Source: Saitoella complicata NRRL Y-17804
Taxonomy: Eukaryota; Ascomycota; Saitoellomycetes; Saitoellales; Saitoellaceae
Direction: 5' to 3'
NCBI RefSeq assembly: GCF_001661265.1
Contig: NW_017566999.1
Location: forward strand, 248,001-312,000
Length of the DNA stretch: 64,000 nucleotides
The position numbers were made by a program, and so were the translations under genes. This document shows positions 1-10,866 of the stretch, in pieces (position 1 is the first letter of the stretch; each line of letters opens with the position of its first letter). The notes beneath the pieces are model-generated. The model was not told the DNA's origin. It was given only the letters and a program-made list of their open reading frames with translations, and searched no databases.

Positions 1-2201
1 TAGGCAGGGTCCTCACGGGAAGGAACGTTAACCAACTCAGAGGCGTCAAGACCGTAGAAGTCGATGAAGTCCTCAACCTCCTTCCTGTCGTTGTGAGCGT
101 GAACACCCAAAGCCTCACCGATCTCGTAGGTCAAACCAGTACCGGTGGTGTCGAACTCGATGTGGAAGATGTTACGGTCGTAGTCAGCAGGAGTAAGACG
201 CTTGTTGGACTTAACCTTGACGATGAAGTTGCGCTCAGGGAGGTCAGGGCGGATGGAAGCCTTGGTCTCGTAAGCCTCTTTGAACAAGAGACCCTTGGCA
301 GCCTCGTGCCACTTGGAGGTCTCACCAACACGCTCCTCGATCTCCTTCTCAGTGTTAGCCTCGGTAGAGTTGGCGCGGATGGTGGTGGGGAGCTCCTGTG
401 CAACCTCGGCCTCAGCCCAGGTAGCGGGGACCTCGACCTTGTTGAGACCCTTGGCAAGATTCTCAACGATCTTGGAGACAGCGGGAAGAATGGACTTGGC
501 GTCCTCAGAGTTGAGGGCGGCAACCTTCTCAGCAGCACCAGCAAGGTCAAGCTCAGGGCGCGCAACCTTCAAGAAAGCAAGCTGAAGAGCAACAGCGTCG
601 GTCTCAGCGGAAGCCTCAGACTTCTCACCGAGCTCGGCAACGTTGAGGACGTAAAGCTCAGCCTTCTTGGCGGCAACAGCACGACGGAAACCAGCAGGGA
701 GCTTCTTCTCGTAGTCAGCATCCTTGATAGAGGTGCGCAACAGGACCTTAGCACCCTCCTTGGCAGCACCGAGAACATCATAGGAGTTCAAGATCTTAGC
801 GTCCTGAACAACAACGACATCGGCGTTCTCGATCGCGAAAGGAGCCTCAACAACAGACTTGGTAGAGCGGATCTCAGTCTGGATGATACCAGCCTGGGAC
901 AAGTTGTCGAAGACGGCGTTGAAGGAGACGTTCTTGCCAGAGACCTCAGACAAAAGCTTAGCAACCTTGGCGGGAGCAGCAGCGGTGGCAGTGGCGTCAA
1001 CATCCCAGTGGACGTACTGAACGGCCTCTTCGCCAGCGAAGAAGTCGAAGGAGGGGGCACCGAGGTAGTCGGCGATGTCACCAATGGTGAAGACCTTCTC
1101 GGTAGAGTACTTGATATCCTTAACGGAGGCGTTGACGGAGGAAGTGGCCAAAGCAGCAACAACGTCAGCGTAGAGAGCGGACTGTGTGTAAGCCTGGGCG
1201 ACAGCGTCCTTGTCGGCAACCTGACCAAGGACGGAGACCTTCTTCACGGAAGCGGGGAGGGCCTCGAGGAAGTGCTTGTCGGAGAAGGGACGGTAGACAC
1301 GGACGACGACAACACCGAGCTTCTGACCAGCCTTGGACAACTCGGCGGCGGCGCGGCGGGCAATGCGAGCCTCGGTGGAACCGAAGACAACCAAAACCTG
1401 CTCAGCCTCAGCGTGACCCTCGTACTCGAACAAACCGTAGTTGGTACCGAGCTCAGAGTTGAGGTTGTTCAAGATCTTAGAGATGCGCTCAGCGGCATCC
1501 ACCTTCTTGCCGACAGCATCCTGGGCCTGGATGAGCTGGGTGTAGGTGCGCTTGACGGCAGCGGCGTCAAGAACATCAACAACCTGGCAAGACTCGCGCG
1601 CAAGGCGGACACCGTCGTAGACATGGATGGCGGGAGTGACGGAGGAGATCAACGAGGCAAAGAGAGCCATGTGCTGGATCTCGTGAGCGGAAGAAGAGGA
1701 GATCAAAGAGACACCGGTCTCCTGGGCGGCGTAGAGAGCGCTGGCGTAGTTGGCAACCAAGGCAGCGTTGGCGGCGGAGTAGTCGGATGCAGAGACGTGG
1801 GCAACGAAAGGTGTGGCAGCCGAGTAGAGGAGCGCAAGCTGGGTAAGAATGGGCTGCATGGTAGCGAGAGTCTGGGTGGACGCGATGACAGCGTGGGGAG
1901 CAGGGTACTTCTGCTTGAAGTCCTCAATGGAGAAGAAGTCACCGAGAACCATCGCACCAGCACCAGAGCGGGACTGCATCTTAGCGAGGACGGGGAGACG
2001 TCCATAGCCGTTCAAGACACCCTCCTTGTTCCATTGCGCGACAGCGGTGTCGAGGTCATCACCCTCAGAGCTGTAAGAGTAAATCTTGGAAGCAAGGGCA
2101 TAGCCAACCTGCTGGACGAGCTGCTGAGCGGTCAAGTAAGTAGGACCGGACAGAGAGTCGTAGGCGGGGACACCCCAAGGAAAGGCAGCGGTGGTAGACA
2201 T
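1..2201 (-). CDS. MET10: Sulfite reductase [NADPH] flavoprotein subunit, MET10-like (3' end cut off by window edge)
   Basis: Assimilatory sulfite reductase alpha subunit; it passes electrons from NADPH through FAD/FMN to the haem subunit, which reduces sulfite to sulfide in the cytosol for cysteine and methionine synthesis. The frame reads without a stop from ATG at 2201 (MSTTAAFPWGVPAYDSLSG) to the left edge, about 733 residues. Residues up to about 600 resemble the pyruvate:ferredoxin-oxidoreductase-like N-terminal part of Met10. From about residue 655 the FAD-binding reductase module begins, with RRLTP-type SNKRLTPADYDRNIFHIEF and IGEALGVHAHND. The NADPH-binding C-terminus lies outside the window. 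No intron is needed. Codons are strongly biased to C-ending forms, as in highly expressed fungal genes. It diverges from ADE13 across 398 bp; a TATATAAAG stretch at about 2249-2257 lies roughly 50 bp upstream of the start. Confidence 0.9.
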   Translation of the reverse strand, partial: MSTTAAFPWGVPAYDSLSGPTYLTAQQLVQQVGYALASKIYSYSSEGDDLDTAVAQWNKEGVLNGYGRLPVLAKMQSRSGAGAMVLGDFFSIEDFKQKYPAPHAVIASTQTLATMQPILTQLALLYSAATPFVAHVSASDYSAANAALVANYASALYAAQETGVSLISSSSAHEIQHMALFASLISSVTPAIHVYDGVRLARESCQVVDVLDAAAVKRTYTQLIQAQDAVGKKVDAAERISKILNNLNSELGTNYGLFEYEGHAEAEQVLVVFGSTEARIARRAAAELSKAGQKLGVVVVRVYRPFSDKHFLEALPASVKKVSVLGQVADKDAVAQAYTQSALYADVVAALATSSVNASVKDIKYSTEKVFTIGDIADYLGAPSFDFFAGEEAVQYVHWDVDATATAAAPAKVAKLLSEVSGKNVSFNAVFDNLSQAGIIQTEIRSTKSVVEAPFAIENADVVVVQDAKILNSYDVLGAAKEGAKVLLRTSIKDADYEKKLPAGFRRAVAAKKAELYVLNVAELGEKSEASAETDAVALQLAFLKVARPELDLAGAAEKVAALNSEDAKSILPAVSKIVENLAKGLNKVEVPATWAEAEVAQELPTTIRANSTEANTEKEIEERVGETSKWHEAAKGLLFKEAYETKASIRPDLPERNFIVKVKSNKRLTPADYDRNIFHIEFDTTGTGLTYEIGEALGVHAHNDRKEVEDFIDFYGLDASELVNVPSREDPA

Positions 2202-2599
2202 GTCTGGATTCACGCACAGCAAACCTCAATTGGGTCCCTTCTGGGGGGTATATAAAGAGAGGGTAAGTGGGGAGGCGATGTGGCGCGAAGTCACTTTTTT
2301 TAGAAGCGGCCCAGCTGCGACCGACTGAGCACGCAATTCGGATCGAGAATCCCCACACCGGCAACTTCATGAGAGCGAGATAGAGGGTGATCCGCCGAGG
2401 AATACAGTCCTATAACCTTCTAGATTACTTCTATCCAACAGATCGATCCATCCTCCCTACCTTTCCATGGGATCACGTTGGACGTGGGCTCAAGCACACC
2501 CCGAGCACTAAAGATTTCGTACGAGTCAATCCGCGATAAAGTTGAGCCGGTCGATAGAGCTGAGCTTAAAGTCCGCGCAAACCTTTACAAAACGCGAAG
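2202..2599. promoter_or_regulatory. Shared divergent promoter region of MET10-like and ADE13
   Basis: A 398-bp gap between two divergent start codons. It holds a TATATAAAG sequence at about 2249-2257, placed correctly for the minus-strand gene. I see no CACGTG (Cbf1-type) site, which might have been expected for a sulfur gene. No other gene or repeat is visible. Confidence 0.5.
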
Positions 2600-4111
2600 A
2601 TGTCTACCAACGATAAGTACCAGAGTCCCTTGACCTCCCGCTATGCCTCCAAGGAGATGTCCGGTTCGTCTCCACCTTTTTTCCCACACTGATCCGCCCA
2701 GGATCTGACATTTTTGACTTTATCAGAGTTGTTCTCGAACGCGACTCGTTTCGGTACTTGGCGTAAGCTCTGGCTTAACCTTGCCACTGCTGAGAAGCAG
2801 TTGGGTTTGAGCCAGATCACCGATGAAGCCCTCGAGCAGATGAAGGCCAACTTGGTGTTGAACGAGGAGGACTTCAAGGTTGCTGCTGCTGAGGAGAAGC
2901 GTGTTCGTCACGATGTCATGGCCCACGTTCACGCCTTCGGAAAGAACGCCCCCGCCGCCGCCGGTATCATTCACCTCGGTGCCACCTCTTGCTACGTTAC
3001 CGACAACGCCGACCTTATCTTCCTCCGTGACGGTTGCGACATTTTGATCGAAAAGCTCGTCAACGTCATTGACCGTCTTTCCAAGTTCGCCCTCGAGCAG
3101 AAGGACGTCCCCACTCTTGGATGGACTCACTTCCAGCCCGCTCAGCTCACCACCGTTGGTAAGCGTGCTACCTTGTGGTTGCAGGAGCTCCTCTGGGACT
3201 TGCGTAACATCGCCCGTGCCCGTGACGACCTTGGTTTCCGTGGTGTCAAGGGTACCACCGGTACCCAGGCCTCTTTCTTGGCCCTCTTCGACGGTGACCA
3301 CGACAAGGTCGAGGAGCTCGACCAACTCGTCACCGAGCTCTCCGGCTTCAAGCACGCCTACCCTGTCACCGGTCAGACCTACTCCCGCAAGATCGACATC
3401 GACGTCGTCGCTCCCCTCGCTTCCCTCGGTGCCACCGCCCACAAGATCGCTACTGACATCCGTCTCCTTGCTAACTTGAAGGAGGTCGAGGAGCCCTTTG
3501 AGAAGGACCAGATTGGTTCCTCCGCTATGGCTTACAAGCGTAACCCCATGCGTTCCGAGCGTGTCTGCTCCCTCGCCCGTCACTTGATGACCCTCGTCAA
3601 CAACACCACCATGACCGCCTCCGTCCAGTGGTTCGAGCGTACCCTCGATGACTCCGCTAACCGTCGTGTCACCATCCCCGAGGCTTTCCTTACTGCCGAC
3701 ATTATCCTCTCTACCCTCCTGAACATCACCTCCGGTATGGTCGTATACCCTGCTATCGTCGCGAAGCACGTCGCCGCCGAGCTCCCCTTCATGGCCACCG
3801 AGAACATCATCATGGCTATGGTCCGTCACGGAGGTGACCGTCAGGTCTGCCACGAGAAGATCCGTGTCCTCTCCCATCAGGCCGCCGCTGTCGTCAAGCA
3901 GGAGGGAGGTGACAACGACCTCATCGAGCGTGTTAAGAACGACGAGTACTTTGCCCCGATTCACGCCGAGCTCGACACATTGTTGGATGCCCGTACTTTC
4001 GTCGGTCGTGCGCCCGAGCAGGCCCAGAAGTTTGTTGAGAAGGATGTTGCGAACGCCTTGGCTCCTTACAAGGCCTTGATCACCTCGGAGAATACTGAGT
4101 TGTCTGTGTAA
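2600..4111 (+). CDS. ADE13: Adenylosuccinate lyase
   Basis: Homotetrameric cytosolic enzyme of purine synthesis, cleaving SAICAR to AICAR and adenylosuccinate to AMP, with fumarate released in each case. Exons 2600-2663 and 2727-4111 are joined through a 63-nt intron (GTTCGT...TATCAG, phase 1), giving 482 residues, the size I recall for the yeast enzyme. The junction restores [19 protein letters not shown], typical of the family N-terminus, which an ORF-only start inside the intron would lose. The fumarase/lyase-superfamily signature [15 protein letters not shown] is at about residues 284-298. Codon use is strongly biased, so expression is probably high. It diverges from the MET10-like gene and converges with MED7. 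Confidence 0.96.
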
Positions 4112-4236
4112 AAAGGATGCTGGCCTGGACTACATATAGCCGCAGTTGTGTATTAGCCTATCCTATATTTGAAATCAAAAAAATTCCATAGACTCCAAAA
4201 ATCCAATGTCCCAAACGCCGTCCGTTGATGCCCATT

Positions 4237-5033
4237 TTAAATGCCTTCGATTGCGGACCACTTGGCTGCATCACTGCTCGCCTCCTCCGCACGAGATGCA
4301 CCCACTGTTTTCTCTTCCATGTCATGGTCTTCTTCCGTGACTCCATTCCGAGCAAACTGCGCTATCAGCCTCTCGGTCTCCCTGCACTTATCTCTGATCT
4401 TCTCCATCTCCTCCTTCTTACGTCGTATCTGCTCCTCCATCATCATGCACAGCGTCTCTCTCGCCTGGTGCGGCCGATATCCGTTCAGCAGATAGTGAAC
4501 ATTATGCACAATTCTCTTGAGATCCAACAGCTTCGGGAACCACTGTATGAAGACAGCCATTAAAATCGCGCGGAAGGGAATGCAGGCGTGATTTTCATAC
4601 CTCATTAGGATTGTCCCCCATAATCGTCACGATCTCCAGGTAGTTCAGCAACATGCTTTTTGTCAATTTCCGCAGCTCCGTGACTCTATCCACCTCTCCC
4701 TCCGGGAACAACTGTAGACCATCAGGCCATAGGATTCTCCCCGTCATTGGGTTCACCACCTCAACCAACGGCGGCAGTTCCTGATGCTCGATCTGTGGGA
4801 AAGGATCAGCACTGCAGTCTGCTGCTTCGACTTGCATCACCCACACTTCTGTCCACCCCAAAAACTGTGATATACCCCTCCTCCGGCGGCTCAGGCGGTT
4901 TCAAGAACTGCAACACCGTTCCTTCCGTCGCTCCTTCCGGCACATCCTGTGCAGCCGCAACATTCTCCGCAGTAAAGATTTTGTAGAATGGAGGCGGATC
5001 TGGGAACGCTGAGCCTTGCCCTTGCTCTGCCAT
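4237..5033 (-). CDS. MED7: Mediator complex subunit 7
   Basis: Subunit of the Mediator middle module, which bridges activators and RNA polymerase II in the nucleus. Exons 4857-5033, 4601-4792 and 4237-4542 join through phase-0 introns of 64 nt (GTGGAC...CCACAG) and 58 nt (GTATGA...ATACAG), giving 224 residues. Family landmarks are visible in order: FPDPPPFYKIFT near residues 10-21, the LKPPEPP stretch, YITVFG, then LRKLTKSMLLNYLEIV, and after the second junction WFPKLLDLKRIVHNVHYLL followed by NGYRPHQARETL and MMEEQIRRKKEE. The C-terminal part is helical and charged, as in the coiled coil that pairs with MED21. The ECM31-like gene lies 280 bp upstream on the same strand. Confidence 0.93.
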
Positions 5034-5313
5034 GGTGAGTGCCGGGGTGTGTATGCGGAGTTGGGGTGTACGACGCAGTTGCATGGGCATGCAGGGGCCA
5101 GAAATCTCGCGGTTTTGTATGATGATTTCAGGTTTGATAACTGCTGTTATACCTATGCTATGAGAATATCGCCAGTTCTCCAATCCTCCTCTTTTCTCCA
5201 GCTGGCAGTGACTGTTATAGGTTCTCACTGCACTGCCAACATTCACATATATCGTACTGTATCGCCTGATTGACCTTGCCATTGAGTTATACTTCGCAAG
5301 CAAACCGCTCCAT

Positions 5314-6321
5314 TCAATCGCTTCCAACCTTTACCTTGAACTTCTCCAACTCCTCCGGCTTTATTGGGTATGTATGCTGCACAGCCGGAAAGCTCCTAGC
5401 CTTCACTTCCTCGACATACTTGCCGATTGCTTGTCTCGTCTTCACTCCTATTGACTCATACTGCTTCACAAACTTTGGTACGAAACGCTCGAATGCGCCG
5501 AGCATGTCCAGTTGTACAAGAACCTGCCCTGAACATGCTGATCCGGCACCAATACCGATTGTGGGGACAGTGATGCGTTTTGTGATGATCTCGGCTATCT
5601 CAGCTGGCATAGCTTCCAGGACAATGGCGAAGCAGCCAGCTTTCTCAAGTGCCACTGCATCCTCCAATAGTTGCGCCGCACTCGCTGCCGTCTTTCCTTG
5701 TACTCTGAATCCACCCAAAGCCGCTTGTCTCTGTGGCAGCAATCCAATATGTCCCATCACTGGAATCCCCACCCTCGTCAACCTCTCAATCGTCACCGCC
5801 ATCTCCTTTCCTCCCTCCAACTTGACAGCCTCCACACCCCCCTCCCTAATCAACTTCGCAGCATTCCGAACAGCATCTTCTGGTGAAGCTTCATATGTCC
5901 CAAACGGTAAATCCGCAACGACATACGCCGACTTTGTTCCCCTCACCACAGCCTTTGAATGATGAATCATATCCTCCATTGTCACCTGATTTGTCGAGGT
6001 ATACCCCAATGCGACCATCGCTAGGGAGTCACCAATGAGGATCAAGTCCGTTCCAGCTTGATCCGCAGCGAGTGCTGATGGAAAATCATGTGCCGTAATC
6101 GTTGCAATCGGGATTTGCTTTTTGTAGAGTTGACGGAGGGTATGGAGTGTTGCTTTTGGTCGAGGGATATCTGCAATTGCGGTGGGTGTGGTGCTAGAGG
6201 AAGCGGGAGCACCGGCTGGATCTGGGGATGGGTGGAAGCTGTAGAATCTTATTGAGTGTTGGGTGCATGGTCTGTGTCGGAGACGGCCTAGTGAGAGCAG
6301 TGGTCGACGTAGGGAAGCCAT
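5314..6321 (-). CDS. ECM31: 3-methyl-2-oxobutanoate hydroxymethyltransferase (ketopantoate hydroxymethyltransferase)
   Basis: First committed step of pantothenate and CoA synthesis: transfers a hydroxymethyl group from 5,10-methylenetetrahydrofolate to 2-oxoisovalerate. It is a single exon of 335 residues. The first 45 residues are rich in Arg and Ser (MASLRRPLLSLGRLRHRP), consistent with a mitochondrial targeting peptide. The PanB core follows: ITAHDFPSALAADQAG, the metal/substrate segment LIGDSLAMVALGY, DLPFGTYEASPEDA, KLEGGKEM, MGHIGLLPQ and the C-terminal IGIGAGSACSGQVLV. Bacterial enzymes usually read GDSLGMV, so the Ala in GDSLAMV is a mild variant. It diverges from UBC8 across 349 bp. 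Confidence 0.95.
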   Translation of the reverse strand: MASLRRPLLSLGRLRHRPCTQHSIRFYSFHPSPDPAGAPASSSTTPTAIADIPRPKATLHTLRQLYKKQIPIATITAHDFPSALAADQAGTDLILIGDSLAMVALGYTSTNQVTMEDMIHHSKAVVRGTKSAYVVADLPFGTYEASPEDAVRNAAKLIREGGVEAVKLEGGKEMAVTIERLTRVGIPVMGHIGLLPQRQAALGGFRVQGKTAASAAQLLEDAVALEKAGCFAIVLEAMPAEIAEIITKRITVPTIGIGAGSACSGQVLVQLDMLGAFERFVPKFVKQYESIGVKTRQAIGKYVEEVKARSFPAVQHTYPIKPEELEKFKVKVGSD

Positions 6322-6670
6322 TGTTTTGTGATGGAGTCTTCGTTACATACACGGTCAACTTTTTGGACATCTACAACTCGGCCGCTCCGCGGCCGGCGCC
6401 CCGCTTTCGGAAATGTAATAGCCGACAGGTGACCCGCAAATTGTAGCACAGACGACGGGGTTAGTTGACCTCAATTTTCAAGATAAAATACACTCTTCTA
6501 CGTGCTCTCTACCCCTCAACATGACTTCGTAATGCAGCTGGGGTATCACGTTACAGCACCCGCACTTTGGGCTGCAGCACCAGCGTACGGGGGCGCGCTC
6601 TCCTCGTATCTCGCCGTCCTGGAAGTGCTACTCCACCCGACCTCCTTCACGACAGTTCGCTACTACCATC
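6322..6670. other. Divergent promoter gap ECM31-UBC8
   Basis: A 349-bp gap between divergent starts. It contains a GC-rich patch with overlapping GCGGCCGGCGCC near 6381-6400. No ORF, repeat or convincing binding site is visible beyond that. Confidence 0.4.
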
Positions 6671-7399
6671 ATGAGGTATTGCAAGCTAGAATGCCTTCCT
6701 TACGCATACGCTGACGACACGATACAGTTCTCCCAAACGCAGGATCGAGACAGACGTCATGAAGCTGTGAGTGACCCTCGTTCCGCCTTCTCCTCCCTTA
6801 TAGCCCTCTAACTCCTTCCACCAGTCTCATGTCCGACTACGAAGTAACCCTCGTCAACGACAACATGCAAGAATTCTACGTCCGCTTCCACGGCCCCGCA
6901 GAAACCCCCTTCGCCGGCGGCATCTGGAAAATCCACGTCGAACTCCCAGACCAATACCCTTACAAGTCTCCCTCCATCGGATTCATGAACAGAATTTTCC
7001 ACCCAAACATCGACGAGTTGAGTGGAAGTGTGTGTTTGGACGTGATTAATCAGACGTGGAGTCCGATGTTTGATATGATTAATATCTTCGAGGTGTTCTT
7101 GCCGCAGTTGTTGAGGTATCCTAACCCGACGGATCCATTGAACGGGGAGGCTGCGGCGCTGTTGATGAGGGATCCGAAGAGTTATGATACGAAGGTTAAA
7201 GGTTCGATCATTCAAGTACCGGATTTCTTGCTGTTCACGGTGGCTAACGTGGGTTTGTCGAACAGAATACGTCCAGAGATACGCAACACGGGAAGCTGCG
7301 GACGACGCCACAGGCGAGTCATCGTCCGACGAAGAAATGAGCTCCGTCGGCTCATTCGATTCTGACGACGAAGACGTCGCTGGTCAAATGGAGGTGTAA
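6671..7399 (+). CDS. UBC8: Ubiquitin-conjugating enzyme E2, UBC8/UBE2H type
   Basis: E2 of the GID/CTLH pathway, which in yeast ubiquitylates gluconeogenic enzymes. Four exons, 6671-6675, 6728-6766, 6825-7201 and 7266-7399, give 184 residues. Exon 1 is only five nucleotides (ATGAG), yet the junctions restore [20 protein letters not shown], the characteristic N-terminus of this E2 class. The catalytic cysteine is C85 in [13 protein letters not shown], preceded by [10 protein letters not shown] (HPN motif). The acidic tail [19 protein letters not shown] is also typical of UBE2H proteins. Introns are 52, 58 and 64 nt. A tool ignoring tiny exons would wrongly start at 6829 and lose helix 1. Confidence 0.95.
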
Positions 7400-8166
7400 A
7401 CCACACTCACACCCTCTCGTGAATGGGCGTTTGGCGAGTTGAACGACAGCAGCATGCATATGCAAGCATTGATTGTATGATATGAGTGTATGTACTTTTA
7501 TTCTTTTGGCGGGTGTTGCTTTTCTTGGACGGATCTCTTTGGCGGTGTTGCGTTAGGTACCTTCTGATCTGCTGTTTGAGCCGGAGTTCTTTAGGTTTTT
7601 GTCATTATGGGGCTTTTGGTCGTCATTTACGTTGTTTTCCTTGGTTCCTTTGCAATTCATAATGTTGTCATACTTGCCTGAACGTACCGTCACTTGTGCT
7701 CTACGGGGTGTGGGGATCGATGAGAGGTGATCAGAGGAGAATCTACAAAGGACAACCAGATGAATTTAACAAACTTCGGATTGATAGCCATACTCTCGAT
7801 CTCTAGGTCCCACCGAGATTCCAAAGAAGAACAACCAAAAATACCAACGAACAGGAGGCACAGACGAATGGGGGTCCATGCCAAAGCCCGTCTAACTCCA
7901 TTTTTTTGAAAATCAAATCGCAGAAAAGCAACGCAGGAGCACCACAAAAAATCTTAAAGTCCCATCAGCAAGAAGTCATCCTGTCCAAAACGCTATAAAA
8001 ACATCGTTAAGCCGTCCTTTTTCGTGCGTCTCATCCATCAAGTTCATTAAGATTAGACCTCGTCATTCTCAAGAATCCATCACAAAAATCATATCGTGGT
8101 CACTCACTCCTCGTCGTCGTCAATATCGTACACTCGTAACTTCTGGGGGTGCGTAAAGCACGGGGT
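7400..8166. other. Convergent intergenic region
   Basis: A 767-bp gap between the 3' ends of UBC8 and the acidic hypothetical gene. It is AT-richer than its neighbours and contains short open frames without bias or family resemblance. I see no RNA gene or repeat in it. Confidence 0.5.
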
Positions 8167-9603
8167 CTAGGTGTTGAGGATCTCGGGGAGGAGCATAGGG
8201 AAGCCGACTTTGAGCATTGCGTTCGCGAACTCGAAGTCTCCCAACTCCTCCTCCTCCTCCTCCTCCTCCTCCTCCTTCTCAGAGACCTCGACGTCGCTTA
8301 TGGACTCAGGCTCTGATAAGAGTAACTCAAGATCAGATAAACCCTCCTCATCACTCCCCTCATCCTCCGTCAACGTAGGCGTACACTCCTCAGACCCCGG
8401 AGAGTTCCCACCCCTTAAGCTCCTCACAAAAGACCTGTAAAACGGCCACCCCTTGAACTTCCACTGCCACTCCAAGCCCTCGAGAAGACTTAGACTTTGA
8501 TTCGTGTACCACCTTTTGTCAAGGTCCACACAGGGGAGGGCGAAAGAGGGGACGAGGCCATCGACGATAGTGTTGTGTCCGTCGGAGAGGAGGAAGGAAG
8601 GGAGGCGGAAGATGTGGGAGGTGTCAGGGGCTTCATATTCCCGGGATGCGGAGCGGGGAGTGATTGTGCTATCCCTGCGAGCGGGCCTTGGGTTGGCGGA
8701 CTGGGTGGGGGTGGAAGAACCAGAGCCAGCGACCGAGTTCTCGCGGCTGGTACCGATGGGGGCGTGGGAGACGGCGACGACGGCCAACTCCTCCTCGGTG
8801 AGCAAACCACCGTTGAGAGCAGCAGAGCCACAAAGGGCGACTTCACTTTCAGGAGCAGGAGCGGCAGTGACAGTCTCCTCACCTTCACCTTCTTCGGAGT
8901 CGGAGTCGCTGTCAGACTCTGACAACTCCTCCAAGTATCCCGCACGAAATTCGTCAAAGACAGAATAAAGGGCGTACTCGTCGTTCTTGAGATCATAGTT
9001 GTACTCCTGGTGGTTGTAATCAAGCGAGTAACTATAGACCATGTATGCGCCTGGAGGGTAGCGCCCGATTGTGGTTTGCTGGCTAAGAAGCCCGCGACGG
9101 ACCAGAGATGCGTGGAGGTCCGAGAAACTCTCGCGCCAGTTGGGATCACCACGCTGATACACCCACGACTCTTGGGGTTTACCACGGTATGAATGATCAA
9201 GAGGGGTAGGGTCTCCACAATCTGTGATGGGTTTCGCAAGGTCGCTGACCTGAAGGTGGGGCATACAGCCCCTAACACCGTCGCAATCCTTCACATGACG
9301 GTTAACAGCGGTGCGGGAGAGGTTCGTCTTCGAGTGATCCGGCACATCGCCCTGAGGACGGTACCCAGGCCACTGAAAATCGGCAGCCTCGGGGTTGAAG
9401 TTGAATTTGCGTATTCCGGGGACAGGGGTGCTGGTGGGACTGAGACCGGTACCGGAGTCGTGACGAGTATAACCGGGACGAATGCTACGGAAACCGGCAC
9501 TGGGGTCGCTCGAAGGTTGGTGGGGAAACCTGTGAACGAAATGACTAGCATTCAACCCCTGATCACCCCGGCGGGAAGTCCCCGGTGGTGCGAAGTGGGA
9601 CAT
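8167..9603 (-). CDS. Hypothetical acidic, low-complexity protein
   Basis: Single exon of 478 residues that I do not recognise. Visible features: a Ser/Pro/Arg-rich N-terminus (MSHFAPPGTSRRGDQGLNAS); a tyrosine-rich segment near residues 190-225 (PPGAYMVYSYSLDYNHQEY); an acidic Asp/Ser run (SESDSDSDSEEGEGEE, about 237-252); a Ser/Thr/Pro-rich linker; an aromatic stretch WQWKFKGWPFYRSF (about 375-390); and a near-continuous Glu tract (about 443-456) encoded by a CTC-type trinucleotide repeat at 8245-8275. No signal peptide or membrane span is seen. Codon bias over the whole length supports a real gene. A nuclear or scaffold role would be guesswork. Confidence 0.7.
   Translation of the reverse strand: MSHFAPPGTSRRGDQGLNASHFVHRFPHQPSSDPSAGFRSIRPGYTRHDSGTGLSPTSTPVPGIRKFNFNPEAADFQWPGYRPQGDVPDHSKTNLSRTAVNRHVKDCDGVRGCMPHLQVSDLAKPITDCGDPTPLDHSYRGKPQESWVYQRGDPNWRESFSDLHASLVRRGLLSQQTTIGRYPPGAYMVYSYSLDYNHQEYNYDLKNDEYALYSVFDEFRAGYLEELSESDSDSDSEEGEGEETVTAAPAPESEVALCGSAALNGGLLTEEELAVVAVSHAPIGTSRENSVAGSGSSTPTQSANPRPARRDSTITPRSASREYEAPDTSHIFRLPSFLLSDGHNTIVDGLVPSFALPCVDLDKRWYTNQSLSLLEGLEWQWKFKGWPFYRSFVRSLRGGNSPGSEECTPTLTEDEGSDEEGLSDLELLLSEPESISDVEVSEKEEEEEEEEEELGDFEFANAMLKVGFPMLLPEILNT
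8245..8279. repeat. CTC/GAG trinucleotide microsatellite (poly-Glu tract)
   Basis: About eleven consecutive CTC-type triplets within the hypothetical gene, read on the minus strand as GAG and giving a run of glutamates. Likely length-variable between strains. Confidence 0.85.
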
Positions 9604-10187
9604 ATGCGCGAAACGAAAGTCGTGGGAACGAAGGGTAAGGCTGTGTAGTTGGTGTTGAAGATGGGTACAGCTCGATAGAGATACGGTTGTATGCTTGGTT
9701 CCTCTGGGGGTTTACTTTCGACTGAAGGAGGAGGAGCAGACAGGAAGGAGGGCCGAATAAATAGCGGAGGGAGAGGAGGGGACGGGGGGAGACGCGACCG
9801 GGGGCACTCACGTGCGGGCAGACGCGCCTTGTGAAATGTTTGCCTTGCCCTTCCCAATGCGGCACGCTGAACAGCCGCCGTCATCCTGCAGCACCGCACA
9901 GATCACGGCTGCGTGCGAGTCGAGTGGTCAGTGCGAGGGCTAGCGTGGGATCCCCCGCATCCGCATCGGGCGTGACAGCTTCGACGCGCGCACCACCGCC
10001 GTCCCGGTGCACCCGCGCTAGGCCAAGACAGGAAACAAAGGACCGAAGACACGGGAGAGCAGGCAAACAACAAAAGAAGCTTCGGGCCGACGTGTGCGAT
10101 GTACCTCCATGGTCGGTGTATGCTGCCTTATTACCCTGGGATTTCGCACTTTGTTGCCGAGGACCTGTTGGTAAATCACGCTGAGCT
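9604..10187. promoter_or_regulatory. Divergent promoter region, acidic hypothetical / YANK kinase
   Basis: A 584-bp gap between divergent starts. It contains a CACGTG E-box-type hexamer at 9809-9814. The 9840-10180 part is GC-rich with only chance open frames. Confidence 0.4.
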
Positions 10188-10831
10188 ATGGGAAACGCAA
10201 ATGGGAAGGGTCCGGTAGTGTTCACAGATGCTGGTATGTCGCGGGTGTCGCACGTTTGTGAGCGCTCTGAGCTGATTTGCTTGCGCAGTGAATTTGGACC
10301 ATTTCAAGCTGTTGCGCGTTGTTGGGAAGGGTGCGTTTGGGAAGGTATGCATTGATCTGTCTTCCGTGTCGCGTCGTGGGATTGGAGCTGACCGGCGAAT
10401 GTGTAGGTCCGCATCGTGGAGCGACGAGATACCAAGCAGAGCTATGCGCTCAAGTACATCCGCAAAGACGACTGCGTGAAGGCAAGCGCAGTGCGCAACC
10501 TCATACGCGAAAGACGTGAGTTGTCTTGCAAAGATCGAGCACGAGCGTCGGCTGATTGGTTTCTCCGGCTGTAGAGATGCTGGAGGAGTTGGAGCATCCT
10601 ATGATCTGCAACCTACGATATGCATTTCAGGACGATGAGTACATGTATGCCGCACCTCGTCCTTCTCCCTTTCATGCGTTTCTGATGTGAAGTTACAGCT
10701 ACATGATCCTTGACCTGATGCTCGGCGGCGACCTCCGCTTCCACATCCAACGCAAAACCTTCACCGAACCCGCCATCCACTTCTGGCACGCCGAAATCGC
10801 TCTCGCCCTAAAATACCTCCACTCCCACGGT

Positions 10832-10866
<35 letters not shown>

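Noticed and set aside
93-2255. 720-residue plus-strand open frame opposite the MET10-like gene
   Set aside because: It is Leu/Gly/Ser/Val-rich with no family resemblance; the C-ending codon bias of the real gene removes stop codons from the opposite strand.
2723-3964. 413-residue minus-strand open frame opposite ADE13
   Set aside because: Same codon-bias shadow; the plus strand is an unmistakable adenylosuccinate lyase.
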